Shown here: positions 8,530 to 15,468 of the stretch, piece by piece
Numbering within the stretch: the stretch's first letter is position 1
Layout: each line of letters begins with the position of its first letter
IMG/VR virus record: IMGVR_UViG_3300031776_000002
Span: 1 to 24,114 of that record
From: a virus
Reading direction: 5' to 3' (one strand)
DNA length: 24,114 nt
Program-made: the position numbers and the translations under genes
The notes under the pieces: generated by a model
What the model was told of the DNA's origin: nothing
What the model saw: only the letters and a program-made list of their open reading frames with translations
Databases searched by the model: none

Positions 8530-9725
8530 TCCGGGCTGCCAGAGCCGCCGCAGGTCGTATAGGCAAAGAACCGCCCGGGCGAGAGGCCGTCGTAGTGGCG
8601 ACGGACTCGGGGCTGGCCCGCATCCAATACCCGTCCCAGACGGAACCGCAGCCCGGGTGGTACAAGACCACCGGTACGGTCGTCGTCGGCCAGCGTGTCC
8701 AGGTTGTCGGCGATCTGGTCGTGCCCATCAGCGACGACCCTGGGACGATCAGCGAATCGCGGGGTGTCGAACTGCCGCCAGTGTCAAGCGCCCCTCTGGC
8801 CATCTTGGCCATCCCGGTGTGGGAAGACGTCTACGCCGAGACGATCAGTCTAAACGAGGGACGGGACTTTGATGTGTTGGAGAACAAAATACACCTGCTG
8901 ACGCGTACCCCGACCCAGGTCTTTCGGGTGTATGATCTCATTACCACAACTGAGTACGTTAGTGCGTGGATAGCGACGAAGGGGGGAGCGGCAGCCGAAT
9001 CCGTCTGGGCCGTGGTCCCTGGCGGCGTGGTGTGGCCGCCAGTAATGCATTCGGGCCCGACCTTAGTTTTTGCGGCTGGGCCGATGGCTGCAGTGCCGTT
9101 CGTGAACGTCGGCTCGGCATTTTACCCGTCGTTGATGGGGAGGCCCATCCAGCGTCCCGAGAAAGTGTACTGGGTCGTAGGATGGGCCGGGCCGCCAAAG
9201 AGACGGGAGCACTTTTACTTCCGTACCTGGATCACGCCTACAATTGTCCGCCGCGTGATGAACGCAGCGGAGCTGGGGGCAGGTTGCTGGAAGGTGTGGT
9301 TGTGGGTCGACCTGGAGCTGCCAGAGGAGACCGCGGGCTCGCCCCCGTTCTTGCCGGAGTGGTTAGGTGTCCGCTACCGGCTCGTGCTACGGTGGCCAGA
9401 TGAGCCAGGACGGGCAGAAGGAGAGTGGGTAATACGGCGGCTAGTGGCGGGACCGACGGCATTCCAGATTTCGGCCGAGCCGGACCCGTTCCACGGCCCG
9501 CCATGGATCGATCTGGGCAGCCCAACGTTGTGGTATGCGCAGGCGATCAACACATCTAGTCCAGACGTCTGGGTCGACTTCGAGATGGAGTTGGTGGACC
9601 TGATGACGGGTGACCATATAACAGGAGAGGAGCCAGAGATGGGCGAGTGGCTAGTACCGGTGAGCGTGCGGTGTTGGTCGGAACCAAGTCCGATGCTTGG
9701 CGTCGAGATCGTGACGGTGCGGTAG
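8511..9725 (+). CDS. Putative tail-tip protein of unknown family
   Basis: 404 aa. GTG 8511 follows GGAG at 8501-8504, and the first 19 bases overlap the hub gene. Residues about 22-72 read like a small OB-type beta barrel ('EAVVVATDSGLARIQYPSQT ... GQRVQVVGDLVVPI'), as at the start of many tail spike/hub-attached proteins. The remainder is rich in Trp, Pro and beta strands ('GWAGPPKRREHFYFRTWITP', 'WYAQAINTSSPDVWVDFEME') and resembles no family I recognise. Location between the hub and a glycosyltransferase suggests a receptor-binding or tip component. It ends with TAG directly abutting the next ATG. Confidence 0.5.
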   Translation: MGRRDVIRAARAAAGRIGKEPPGREAVVVATDSGLARIQYPSQTEPQPGWYKTTGTVVVGQRVQVVGDLVVPISDDPGTISESRGVELPPVSSAPLAILAIPVWEDVYAETISLNEGRDFDVLENKIHLLTRTPTQVFRVYDLITTTEYVSAWIATKGGAAAESVWAVVPGGVVWPPVMHSGPTLVFAAGPMAAVPFVNVGSAFYPSLMGRPIQRPEKVYWVVGWAGPPKRREHFYFRTWITPTIVRRVMNAAELGAGCWKVWLWVDLELPEETAGSPPFLPEWLGVRYRLVLRWPDEPGRAEGEWVIRRLVAGPTAFQISAEPDPFHGPPWIDLGSPTLWYAQAINTSSPDVWVDFEMELVDLMTGDHITGEEPEMGEWLVPVSVRCWSEPSPMLGVEIVTVR

Positions 9726-10784
9726 ATGACCGAAGGGAGCCAGGGCCTCTACGATGCACGCGTGGGCGTCGTAACAGGCGACGCCAGAGGCGGACGCATC
9801 GGCGGGTGTAGTTGGTACCGAGCAATCCTGCCGCTGCAGGCGTCAGGCAAGAAGCGGGGCGAGGATTGGGTGGCGGGGATAGACGGGCTTACCTCGCCAG
9901 TCGGGGTGGCCGTTAGGGATGCGGAAACCGGAACGGTCATGAAGCCAGACGTCCTGGTGCTGGTGCGATGCGGGACCGCCGACCAGATTGAGTGGGTGCG
10001 CTGCGCACTTCGGGCCGGACAGCGCATTGTCGTAGACATTGACGAGGCCCTGTGGCTGGTGCCACCGACGAACGAGGCGCACGGGGCGTCCAGGATGGAC
10101 CCCACAGCCGACGACTCAGCGTACTGGCTGCTGCAGTTAGTGACCCTGTGCGATCGAGTGACGACGACGACGGAAAAACTCGCCGACGAGATCGACAGGT
10201 GGTACAGGAAGAACACGAGAGGGAGGACGCCACCGATCCGAGTCGTCCCGAACATGGTGGACGTGGTGCAGTGGCAGAAGGCAGGGGAGCCACCTGAGCG
10301 GGTGTTTGCGTGGACAGGGAGCACGAGACATCGGGACTACGAGCTCCGTGCGATCGAGGCCCTCGGCGACGTCGTCCGGGCTGTCGGGTGGGAGCCTCTG
10401 CACATCGGGCCTGGGGAGCTCTCGGGGTGGCGAAATGTGCCCGGGCGGCCAGTCGAGGAATGGCACACGACAGCGAGGCTCTACCGGGTCGCACTTGCCG
10501 CAACAGTAGCCTCGACATTTTCAGACTGTAAGTCGCATATCAAGGCTCTGGAGGCTGCGGCGGCGGGACGGGTGCCAGTGGTGACCAAGACGAAACCATA
10601 CCGCGATTGGTGGGACGTTGTGCCGACAATCGACGACCTCGGGCCGCACGCGGTGTCGGTGTTGGTCGCACTGCTGGGGGACGAGGCGGCGTTAAAGGAT
10701 GCGGCGGAGCGTGCGAAGAGAAAGGCGGAGCAATACGACATCCGCCGCCGATGGCCCGAGTTCCTGCGGGCGTGGATGGACTGA
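9726..10784 (+). CDS. GT-B fold glycosyltransferase (GT4-like)
   Basis: 352 aa, ATG 9726 abutting the previous stop. The N-terminal half has 'GGCSWYRAILPLQ' (about 26-38), typical of GTs acting on a donor near the first Rossmann domain, and 'IVVDIDEALW' (about 101-110). The C-terminal half has 'PNMVDVVQW', 'FAWTGSTRHRDYE' and 'HIKALEAAAAGRVPVVTKTK' with Glu276. The last fits the GT4 'K...E..A.G.PVV' nucleotide-sugar binding site. It should transfer a sugar from an activated donor; the acceptor is unknown. Lying inside the tail/lysis block rather than with nucleotide-modification genes, it may glycosylate virion proteins or modify the host cell surface. Class confident, substrate unknown. Confidence 0.75.
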   Translation: MTEGSQGLYDARVGVVTGDARGGRIGGCSWYRAILPLQASGKKRGEDWVAGIDGLTSPVGVAVRDAETGTVMKPDVLVLVRCGTADQIEWVRCALRAGQRIVVDIDEALWLVPPTNEAHGASRMDPTADDSAYWLLQLVTLCDRVTTTTEKLADEIDRWYRKNTRGRTPPIRVVPNMVDVVQWQKAGEPPERVFAWTGSTRHRDYELRAIEALGDVVRAVGWEPLHIGPGELSGWRNVPGRPVEEWHTTARLYRVALAATVASTFSDCKSHIKALEAAAAGRVPVVTKTKPYRDWWDVVPTIDDLGPHAVSVLVALLGDEAALKDAAERAKRKAEQYDIRRRWPEFLRAWMD

Positions 10785-10805
10785 GCGTAAAATGGAGGCA
10801 GGACG

Positions 10806-11060
10806 ATGCCTGAGCTGACGTGTGAGGTCTGTGGGCGGCCCGGAGCCGTAGGCGGAAGGGACCACATCGCGAAGTGTCTAGGCCACCAGCGGGCGCCCTG
10901 GGAGCAACTGTACTGGTGCCACGACGGGGGACGGCTGCTGGTCTGGACGGCTTCCGGCCCCGTGTGCGAGCAGTGTTTGTCTAGGTCAAACCAGGAGAAG
11001 AAGGAGGAACGAGACGGTGGCAAGCAGCGCCGATATAAGTCCAGCAGTCGACGCAAATAA
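10806..11060 (+). CDS. Small Cys-rich (zinc-ribbon-like) protein
   Basis: 84 aa, ATG 10806 behind a GGAGG site (about 10794). Paired cysteines 'CEVCGRPG' near the N-terminus and 'CEQC' near residue 57, with extra Cys and His between ('AKCLGHQ', 'YWCHDGG'), suggest one zinc-binding ribbon. The tail is strongly basic and Ser/Lys/Arg-rich ('KKEERDGGKQRRYKSSSRRK'). The last 44 bases overlap the next gene, so the basic tail could partly be a by-product of that overlap. No named family recognised; it could be a small DNA/RNA-binding or assembly factor. Confidence 0.55.
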   Translation: MPELTCEVCGRPGAVGGRDHIAKCLGHQRAPWEQLYWCHDGGRLLVWTASGPVCEQCLSRSNQEKKEERDGGKQRRYKSSSRRK

Positions 11061-11265
11061 CGGATGGGAGCGCTGGTCGGCGTACGTCCGAGCCGAGCTA
11101 CAAAGGCAATCCAAAGAAGTCGAGCTGTTGCGGGGGGAGATCGTCGAACTGAGGCTGCACCTCGAGGCCTTGCGGGTCCGCGTGACAGTGATTTTCGGCG
11201 TGGTAGGGCCGATGATCGGCTTGATCGGCGCTATGATCGGGTACATTGCGCGAGGTGCGTTATGA
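11017..11265 (+). CDS. XhlA-like lysis accessory protein (coiled coil plus C-terminal TM)
   Basis: 82 aa from GTG 11017, with AAGGAGG about ten bases upstream. Residues about 20-52 form a charged heptad coiled coil ('ELQRQSKEVELLRGEIVELR'). Residues about 54-78 are a single hydrophobic segment ('VIFGVVGPMIGLIGAMIGYI'). This layout is that of XhlA/hemolysin-type proteins, which sit in the membrane and work with holin and amidase in Gram-positive phages. The true holin and amidase follow after one inserted gene. The stop overlaps the next ATG (ATGA). The assignment is by architecture and context. Confidence 0.65.
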   Translation: MASSADISPAVDANNGWERWSAYVRAELQRQSKEVELLRGEIVELRLHLEALRVRVTVIFGVVGPMIGLIGAMIGYIARGAL

Positions 11266-12359
11266 CGGCACGGGATGCCGCACCCACGATGGTTGACCTG
11301 TTTGCGGGCTGCGGCGGGTTGACAACTGGCTTCAAAGCCGCAGGTTTCAGGGTGGTTGCGGCTGTGGAAGTCGATCCCGTTGCTGCGCAGACATACCGGC
11401 TAAATCACCCGGAAGTCGTCCTGTATCAAGAAGACATCCGAAACCTATTGCCGGCGAGGATCGCACGGGACTGCGATGTACACACAGGCCGGCTTACGGT
11501 ACTTAGCGCGTGCGCGCCGTGCCAGCCTTTCAGCCGCATTGGCAGGCGTGACCGGAACGATGAACGGGCCCCTTTGGCGTTGGAGCCAGTCCGATTCGCT
11601 GCGGAGCTACGCCCGCTGTTCGTGTGCATAGAGAACGTCCCAGGTCTCGGAAGAAGAAGAGACATCCTAGGCCGGCTCGTGGGAGGGTTGGAACGGCTAG
11701 GTTACCGGGCGTACTACGGCATTGTAGACGCTGCCGACTACGGGGTGCCGCAGTTCCGGAAGCGATTGGTCCTTTTGGCAACCGCCGCCGATGTGGAGCT
11801 CCGAATGCCGGAGCCCACGCACGCCTCGCCGCGAGACGCAGTACGACTGGGGAAAAAGAAGTGGGTTACGGTACGGGAAGCCTTTGAGGGTCTAGGAAGC
11901 CTAAGGTCGGGAGAGGCGAGCAATATCGATCCCCTGCACAGGTCAAGGAAGCACACGCCCCTGAGTCTGGAGCGACTCCGCCACATTCGCCGTAACGGAG
12001 GCAGCAGGGACAGCCTACCGCCCGAATTGCGGGTAGCGTGCCATGAAGGCAGGAGAAACGTCGGATATCATGACGCCTATGGAAGGATGAGCTTTGACAG
12101 GCCGTCAAACACGCTGACGAGCGGATGTACCAACTTCACCAAAGGGAGGTTTGGTCATCCTACAGAGGATCGGTCAATCACGCTCAGGGAGGCAGCCCGT
12201 CTGCAGACTTTCCCCGATTCTTACCGGTTCCACGGCACGTATGAACAGATCTCGACTCAGATAGGCAATGCCGTGCCGGTGAAACTGGCGGAGGCGCTTG
12301 CAACCTACTTGAGGCAAGTTGCAAGTTTAGGTGGCGAGACAAGGCGAGGTGCAGCATGA
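11262..12359 (+). CDS. C5-cytosine DNA methyltransferase (orphan)
   Basis: 365 aa from ATG 11262 (ATGA overlap). The frame is open further upstream to 11064, but that part lies inside the XhlA-like gene and has no motif. Motif I DLFAGCGG is at 12-19, motif IV PCQ has catalytic Cys87, motif VI is ENV at 124-126, motif VIII QFRKR at 164-168, and motif X GNAVP at 335-339; order and spacing are those of Dcm/HhaI-type enzymes. A variable target-recognition region lies at about 205-300; the target cannot be read by eye. No restriction endonuclease is adjacent, so it likely protects phage DNA from host restriction. Third codon positions look less GC-biased than in neighbours, suggesting later acquisition (inference). 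Confidence 0.93.
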   Translation: MTARDAAPTMVDLFAGCGGLTTGFKAAGFRVVAAVEVDPVAAQTYRLNHPEVVLYQEDIRNLLPARIARDCDVHTGRLTVLSACAPCQPFSRIGRRDRNDERAPLALEPVRFAAELRPLFVCIENVPGLGRRRDILGRLVGGLERLGYRAYYGIVDAADYGVPQFRKRLVLLATAADVELRMPEPTHASPRDAVRLGKKKWVTVREAFEGLGSLRSGEASNIDPLHRSRKHTPLSLERLRHIRRNGGSRDSLPPELRVACHEGRRNVGYHDAYGRMSFDRPSNTLTSGCTNFTKGRFGHPTEDRSITLREAARLQTFPDSYRFHGTYEQISTQIGNAVPVKLAEALATYLRQVASLGGETRRGAA

Positions 12360-12619
12360 CTAGGAAGTACGACAGAGTGTGGAGAACGGCGCTACAGGCT
12401 GTGGCAGCGGCTGTAACGCTGAGCGCCGCTGTTATCGGCAGTGCGCTGTCCAACGGGAGAGGACCGACGAAGCAAGAACTTGTCCTGCTGGGCTGGGCGA
12501 TTGTCCAGGCTGCGCTGACGGTGGTCGCCAGTGCGATCCATCTGGCGATCCGCCCGCCCGAGGAGTATCCGCCTGCAGGGCCATTCGATCCTGGTGAGGT
12601 GGGGCGGTGGAGATCATAG
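12356..12619 (+). CDS. Holin (two transmembrane segments)
   Basis: 87 aa, ATG 12356 overlapping the methyltransferase stop. A short basic N-terminus (MTRKYDRVWR) precedes hydrophobic segment 1 (about 12-32, 'ALQAVAAAVTLSAAVIGSAL'). A polar turn and segment 2 (about 43-65, 'LVLLGWAIVQAALTVVASAI') follow, with a Pro-rich charged tail. Size, two-TM topology and direct overlap with the amidase gene are typical of small phage holins that time lysis by permeabilising the membrane. The specific holin family is not clear. Confidence 0.75.
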   Translation: MTRKYDRVWRTALQAVAAAVTLSAAVIGSALSNGRGPTKQELVLLGWAIVQAALTVVASAIHLAIRPPEEYPPAGPFDPGEVGRWRS

Positions 12620-13455
12620 GAAGGGAACACTGGGGAGCACTGCCGCCTCGTGGCCCGTGGATGAGGAGGACTCGGACCGACTACATCGTGTTGCATCACA
12701 CGGCAGGCCCGAACCGTTACCTGGCGCCCGAGGAGGAGCGGGCGTATCAACAGCAAATGCAGGCCTTCCATATGCGTGGTCGCGGATGGGTCGACATCGG
12801 GCAACACTACACCGTCATGCGGTCTGGGAGGATATACGAGGGACGGCCCCGGTGGACGGTTGGTGCGCACTGCGCAGGCCTGAACGACAGGTCGATAGGT
12901 ATTGAGACACAAGGGACATTCTTGGGCGGGGCGATGCCGTCGTCAGAGCAGGAAGCGGCACTCGCTGAGCTCATCGGGATGCTGTGTAGGGCGTACAACC
13001 TCGACCCGAGGCAGGTGGTGACGTATCACCGGCGGTGGAACCCGACGAGCTGCCCGGGCGACCTGGTTGCGAGGATCCCCGCCATTGTTGAGCGGGCAGT
13101 AAGCGGAGGGACGCAGAAGCGAAGGACCAGGAGGAGTGAGACGATGATCGTGAGGCAGGCATCGGGGCAGGTCATGTTCTACGTGGGTCCGATAAAGCCC
13201 AAACCGGACTCGCCTGAGTCTGTCTGGCAGGGTGGATGGATCAACTTCCATTCGCCTGCCGGAGCGTCTGTGACCGTCGAGTGGTATGACGCAGACGGGA
13301 ACCCGACTGGGGCCAAAGCGAGTGTCGTGGTGCCGCCAGGAGGGAAACGAGGCCTCGACCTGTACAAGTTGGCAAGCCGACCTCTCGATGGGTTTGTGGT
13401 CTGGCGCTCGACGGCATCCGACCTGGTAGTCGAGATCAGTAAAAACCTGTTGTGA
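12607..13455 (+). CDS. Endolysin: N-acetylmuramoyl-L-alanine amidase (Amidase_2/PGRP) with C-terminal binding domain
   Basis: 282 aa from GTG 12607, overlapping the holin by 13 bases. The catalytic domain (about 1-165) has 'YIVLHHTAGP' with zinc ligand His30, 'RSIGIETQG', and 'YHRRWNPTSCPGD' with His141 and Cys149. The eight-residue spacing of the last two ligands equals that in T7 lysozyme (His122/Cys130). It would cut the amide bond between MurNAc and the stem peptide. There is no signal peptide, so release depends on the holin. A basic linker ('GGTQKRRTRRSET') leads to a C-terminal beta-rich domain (about 180-282) of no recognised family, likely for wall binding. An internal start sits exactly at that boundary. 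Confidence 0.92.
   Translation: MEIIGREHWGALPPRGPWMRRTRTDYIVLHHTAGPNRYLAPEEERAYQQQMQAFHMRGRGWVDIGQHYTVMRSGRIYEGRPRWTVGAHCAGLNDRSIGIETQGTFLGGAMPSSEQEAALAELIGMLCRAYNLDPRQVVTYHRRWNPTSCPGDLVARIPAIVERAVSGGTQKRRTRRSETMIVRQASGQVMFYVGPIKPKPDSPESVWQGGWINFHSPAGASVTVEWYDADGNPTGAKASVVVPPGGKRGLDLYKLASRPLDGFVVWRSTASDLVVEISKNLL
13144..13455 (+). CDS. Possible separately translated C-terminal domain of the endolysin (internal start)
   Basis: In-frame ATG at 13144 (Met180 of the endolysin) is preceded by AGGAGG at 13129-13134 with a 9-base spacing, as good as the sites of independent genes in this window. It would yield a 103-aa protein consisting only of the C-terminal wall-binding-like domain. Several Gram-positive phage endolysins make such extra binding-domain subunits from an internal start and assemble as hetero-oligomers. 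Production here is inferred from the site alone. Confidence 0.45.
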   Translation: MIVRQASGQVMFYVGPIKPKPDSPESVWQGGWINFHSPAGASVTVEWYDADGNPTGAKASVVVPPGGKRGLDLYKLASRPLDGFVVWRSTASDLVVEISKNLL

Positions 13456-13504
13456 GCAAAGACGAACAACGATCCTCAGCTTGGTCCGTGAGTGAGGTGT
13501 GACA

Positions 13505-14041
13505 ATGGCAGCCCCGACAAGACCGGCTGCGGAAGACGTAGCGTTGTTGGTAAATGCGAAAGACGACGCCAGCACCTACGAACGCATCGAGACGGCTATT
13601 GACGTCGCGGAAACGACGCTGCAGGCCTTGTTAGGTCGCCCGTTGTCGGAGAAGACCATCACCGAGCGGAGGCACGTCAAGCCCGGCCAGATGGTCGTTG
13701 AGCTGGGGGCCGCACCCCTGTCGAACGCCACGGTCAGTGTGGACGGGCGGGAGATCGAGACTGGCGCTGCCATCAACAGTCCCGTGTACGAACTGCCGAG
13801 CGCATCGCCGGACTGGCGGGAGGTGGTCATAACAGGAACAACGGCATGGCCAGGGGACAATTCGGACGTTAGTTTAGCCTGGAAACTGCTCGCCGCCACG
13901 GTTGTGCGCAGGTTTATCGAAGACGCCGTCGGTGTAAACCAGATAACGAGGGAGGGCGAGCTGGTAATCCCTGCGACGGAGATCCCACCAGAGGTGTTGC
14001 GGATTGTTGGTCGGGTCCAAAAGCGGCTGTGGGTCGGATAA
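13505..14041 (+). CDS. Head-tail adaptor/connector (gp6-like)
   Basis: About 178 aa. ATG 13505 is preferred over GTG 13499 because the AGGTG element (13495-13499) is then about 5 bases upstream instead of overlapping the start. The N-terminus ('EDVALLVNAKDDASTYERIE', 'AIDVAETTLQALLGRPL') and C-terminal helix ('VAKLLAATVVRR'-like 'LAWKLLAATVVRRFIED') follow the pattern of HK97 gp6/SPP1 gp15-type adaptors: early helices, a beta insertion, then a helix. These proteins form the ring below the portal. Three other connector-type genes follow, which strengthens the call. The unusual point is location: normally this gene follows the capsid gene. Confidence 0.7.
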   Translation: MAAPTRPAAEDVALLVNAKDDASTYERIETAIDVAETTLQALLGRPLSEKTITERRHVKPGQMVVELGAAPLSNATVSVDGREIETGAAINSPVYELPSASPDWREVVITGTTAWPGDNSDVSLAWKLLAATVVRRFIEDAVGVNQITREGELVIPATEIPPEVLRIVGRVQKRLWVG

Positions 14042-14053
14042 ATGGGAGGAACG

Positions 14054-14374
14054 ATGGCGGGCTTTGATGCGGTCATCGAGGTGCGTCGCAAAAGAGCAGA
14101 GACCGAGCCGGACTCGGAGGGCCGGCCTGTTACGAGGACGGAGACGGAGCGGGTCAGAGGGTGGCTGAGACCGGCTGCGATACGCACGCAAGAGGTCGCA
14201 GGACTCGCCGGCATGGTCGTCGAGGCAGTGGCAATGGTCGGGACGACAGACCTGCGCCCTGGCGACACCGTCGTAGATGAGGCAGGGCGAAGATGGGAGA
14301 TAGTGCAGGCGGTCGAGAGGGAGAGGCTGCAGACGACGCGGTTGCTGCTGCGGAGGGAGGAGCCGTCGTCGTGA
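14054..14374 (+). CDS. Head closure / head-tail joining protein
   Basis: About 106 aa. ATG 14054 has GGAGGA at 14045-14050; an in-frame ATG at 14042 overlaps the previous stop region and lacks a site. The sequence is a small beta barrel pattern: 'FDAVIEVRRKRAETEPDSEG', 'RVRGWLRPAA', 'LRPGDTVVDEAGRRWEIVQA', closing with 'TTRLLLRREE'. This is the usual layout of head-closure (stopper) proteins of the SPP1 gp16/HK97 gp7 type, which plug the connector after packaging. Context between adaptor and gp10-like genes supports it. Confidence 0.65.
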   Translation: MAGFDAVIEVRRKRAETEPDSEGRPVTRTETERVRGWLRPAAIRTQEVAGLAGMVVEAVAMVGTTDLRPGDTVVDEAGRRWEIVQAVERERLQTTRLLLRREEPSS

Positions 14375-14592
14375 GCGAAGGCAAAGGACGACCCTGCCGG
14401 ATGTGCGGTCAAGCAGAGGGGCAGTGTCGGGCCGTGTGCTATGAATGCGGAGGCCGATATGAGCACTGGGAGCAGTGGGCAGAACGCCCCGGCTGGCTGA
14501 AGTGCCCACGATGCTGGCACTACGTGAAGGACAACGACCCAGCGCTCAGTTACCGGGGAACCAGGCGGACCTCGCCGAGACGCAGGTGGTGA
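14371..14592 (+). CDS. Small zinc-ribbon-like protein inside the connector cluster
   Basis: 73 aa from GTG 14371, coupled to the previous stop (GTGA). Three Cys pairs: 'CRMCG' (about 9-13), 'CYECGG' (about 23-28) and 'CPRC' (about 45-48), with a W-rich stretch between ('YEHWEQWAERPGWLK') and a basic end ('TRRTSPRRRW'). This looks like one or two zinc ribbons. It is not a usual member of head-tail connector clusters. No family recognised. Coding is supported by coupling, the Cys pattern and the snug fit between neighbours. Confidence 0.6.
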   Translation: MSEGKGRPCRMCGQAEGQCRAVCYECGGRYEHWEQWAERPGWLKCPRCWHYVKDNDPALSYRGTRRTSPRRRW

Positions 14593-14595
14593 GCA

Positions 14596-15018
14596 GTGGC
14601 AACATACGACGAAGCGGCGGCGGCGCTCGGTAGGCTCGGCGAGCAGATCACCGACGCCGTGAAGGACGCCGTACACGCAGCGGGATACGACTACCGTAAC
14701 AAGGTCCGCCTCGCCATGGTGAACTCGCCACGATCGGGACGCATCTACCGCCGGCGGCGCGTTGTCCACCGGGCGAGTGCGCCAGGAGAGCCGCCAGCCC
14801 CGGACACGGGCATGTTGCTCGGTAGTATCCAGATAACCAGGCAGGAAGACCGGCCCCCGTTCATCGAGATTGGGTCAACGGTCGTCTACGCGAGGAGCCT
14901 CGAATTCGGCGGCCGGCACGTTGCCCCGAGGCCGGCATGGACGCCGGTGGCGGAGGAGACCCGGGCCGGGCTGCCCCGGCTGATCGTTGAGTTTGTGCGA
15001 AGGGCGATAGGGCGATAA
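14596..15018 (+). CDS. HK97 gp10-like neck/tail completion protein
   Basis: 140 aa from GTG 14596, with AGGTGG at 14584-14589. Family pattern is clear: N-terminal helix ('LGRLGEQITDAVKDAVHAAG'), then 'NSPRSGRIYRRRRVVHRAS', 'PGEPPAPDTGMLLGSI' and 'VVYARSLEFGG...RPAWTPV'. In gp10-like proteins the segment 'SG.Y......hrAS.PGe.Pa.dtG.L..Si' and 'YA.ylEfGt....RPfl.pa' are diagnostic. It helps connect the tail to the head. The stop and the next ATG share one base (TAATG). Confidence 0.85.
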   Translation: MATYDEAAAALGRLGEQITDAVKDAVHAAGYDYRNKVRLAMVNSPRSGRIYRRRRVVHRASAPGEPPAPDTGMLLGSIQITRQEDRPPFIEIGSTVVYARSLEFGGRHVAPRPAWTPVAEETRAGLPRLIVEFVRRAIGR

Positions 15019-15332
15019 TGGCATTTGAGCTGGTCCGTCAGGCAATAACCCCGATAGCCTGCTGGCGCGACAGTGTGCCGCCCGAAGCACGACCTCCGTA
15101 TGCCGTTGTGAGGCTGGAAGAGGCGGAGCCGTTGGTCGGGGACGATCAGGCCATCCGGACCTTGGAGCGCTGGTCGGTCTGGCTAGTCGTGGCCCGGGAC
15201 GACGAGAAGAAGCTTCGGACGATGGAGCGCTCGGTGCTGTCTGTGGTGCCGGCCGTACGCACCGAGAGCGGAGCCAACGCCGAGCTTCAGTGGGTGAAGT
15301 ACGTCGTGAAGATACCAGGCGACGCTACGTAG
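15018..15332 (+). CDS. Tail terminator protein
   Basis: 104 aa from ATG 15018, overlapping the previous stop by one base. The pattern 'ARPPYAVVRLEEAEP', 'ERWSVWLVVARDDEKKLRTM' and 'VLSVVPAVRTESG' matches the alpha/beta layout of tail terminators (gpU/gp17-like), which stop tube polymerisation and dock to the connector. It is the last gene of the displaced connector block and the last late gene before the early promoter. Assignment by pattern plus context. Confidence 0.68.
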   Translation: MAFELVRQAITPIACWRDSVPPEARPPYAVVRLEEAEPLVGDDQAIRTLERWSVWLVVARDDEKKLRTMERSVLSVVPAVRTESGANAELQWVKYVVKIPGDAT

Positions 15333-15381
15333 ACGCCAGAAGGCCGATTTTTCGGGTTTCTCTAGTCGCACGCTGCGAACA

Positions 15382-15402
15382 GAAAAAATCTGGAAAAATC
15401 TG
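15382..15402 (+). promoter_or_regulatory. Two phased A-tracts upstream of the early promoter (UP-element-like)
   Basis: The direct repeat GAAAAAATCTG / GAAAAATCTG runs at 15382-15392 and 15393-15402. The A-tracts are one helical turn apart (11 bp) and fall about 45-65 bases upstream of the predicted transcription start, where the RNA polymerase alpha subunit binds. In an otherwise GC-rich genome this is conspicuous. It could also be a repressor operator. Confidence 0.45.
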
Positions 15403-15412
15403 TCCACATGGC

Positions 15413-15441
15413 TTGACATTCTCGGCACTGTGGGTTATACT
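15413..15441 (+). promoter_or_regulatory. Strong sigma70-type promoter of the early region
   Basis: A perfect -35 (TTGACA, 15413-15418) and near-perfect -10 (TATACT, 15436-15441) are separated by exactly 17 bases, giving a predicted start near 15448 and a leader of about 20 bases before the SD/ATG at 15469. It lies in the only sizeable + strand gap (15333-15468) between late and early genes. It should drive the run of overlapping genes from 15469 rightwards. A weak hairpin plus T-run just upstream (about 15342-15353) might end late transcripts but is not convincing. Confidence 0.82.
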
Positions 15442-15468
15442 GCAAGTAGACAGAGCAAAGGAGGGAAA

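Noticed and set aside
11064-11261. Upstream extension of the methyltransferase frame
   Set aside because: Lies inside the XhlA-like gene; Arg-rich and without motifs. ATG 11262 with ATGA coupling places motif I at the usual distance.
13576-14769. Long minus-strand open frame of 397 codons across the connector genes
   Set aside because: It is antisense to three well-supported + genes, is Ser/Pro/Arg/Thr-rich without motifs, and is the expected shadow of GC-rich codons.
15318-15356. Late-operon intrinsic terminator before the early promoter
   Set aside because: Stems are short (4 bp) and broken; the T-run alone (ATTTTTC) is not sufficient support.
15400-15409. DnaA-box-like CTGTCCACA before the early promoter
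   Set aside because: Only 7 of 9 match and a single copy; not enough to propose a DnaA site.
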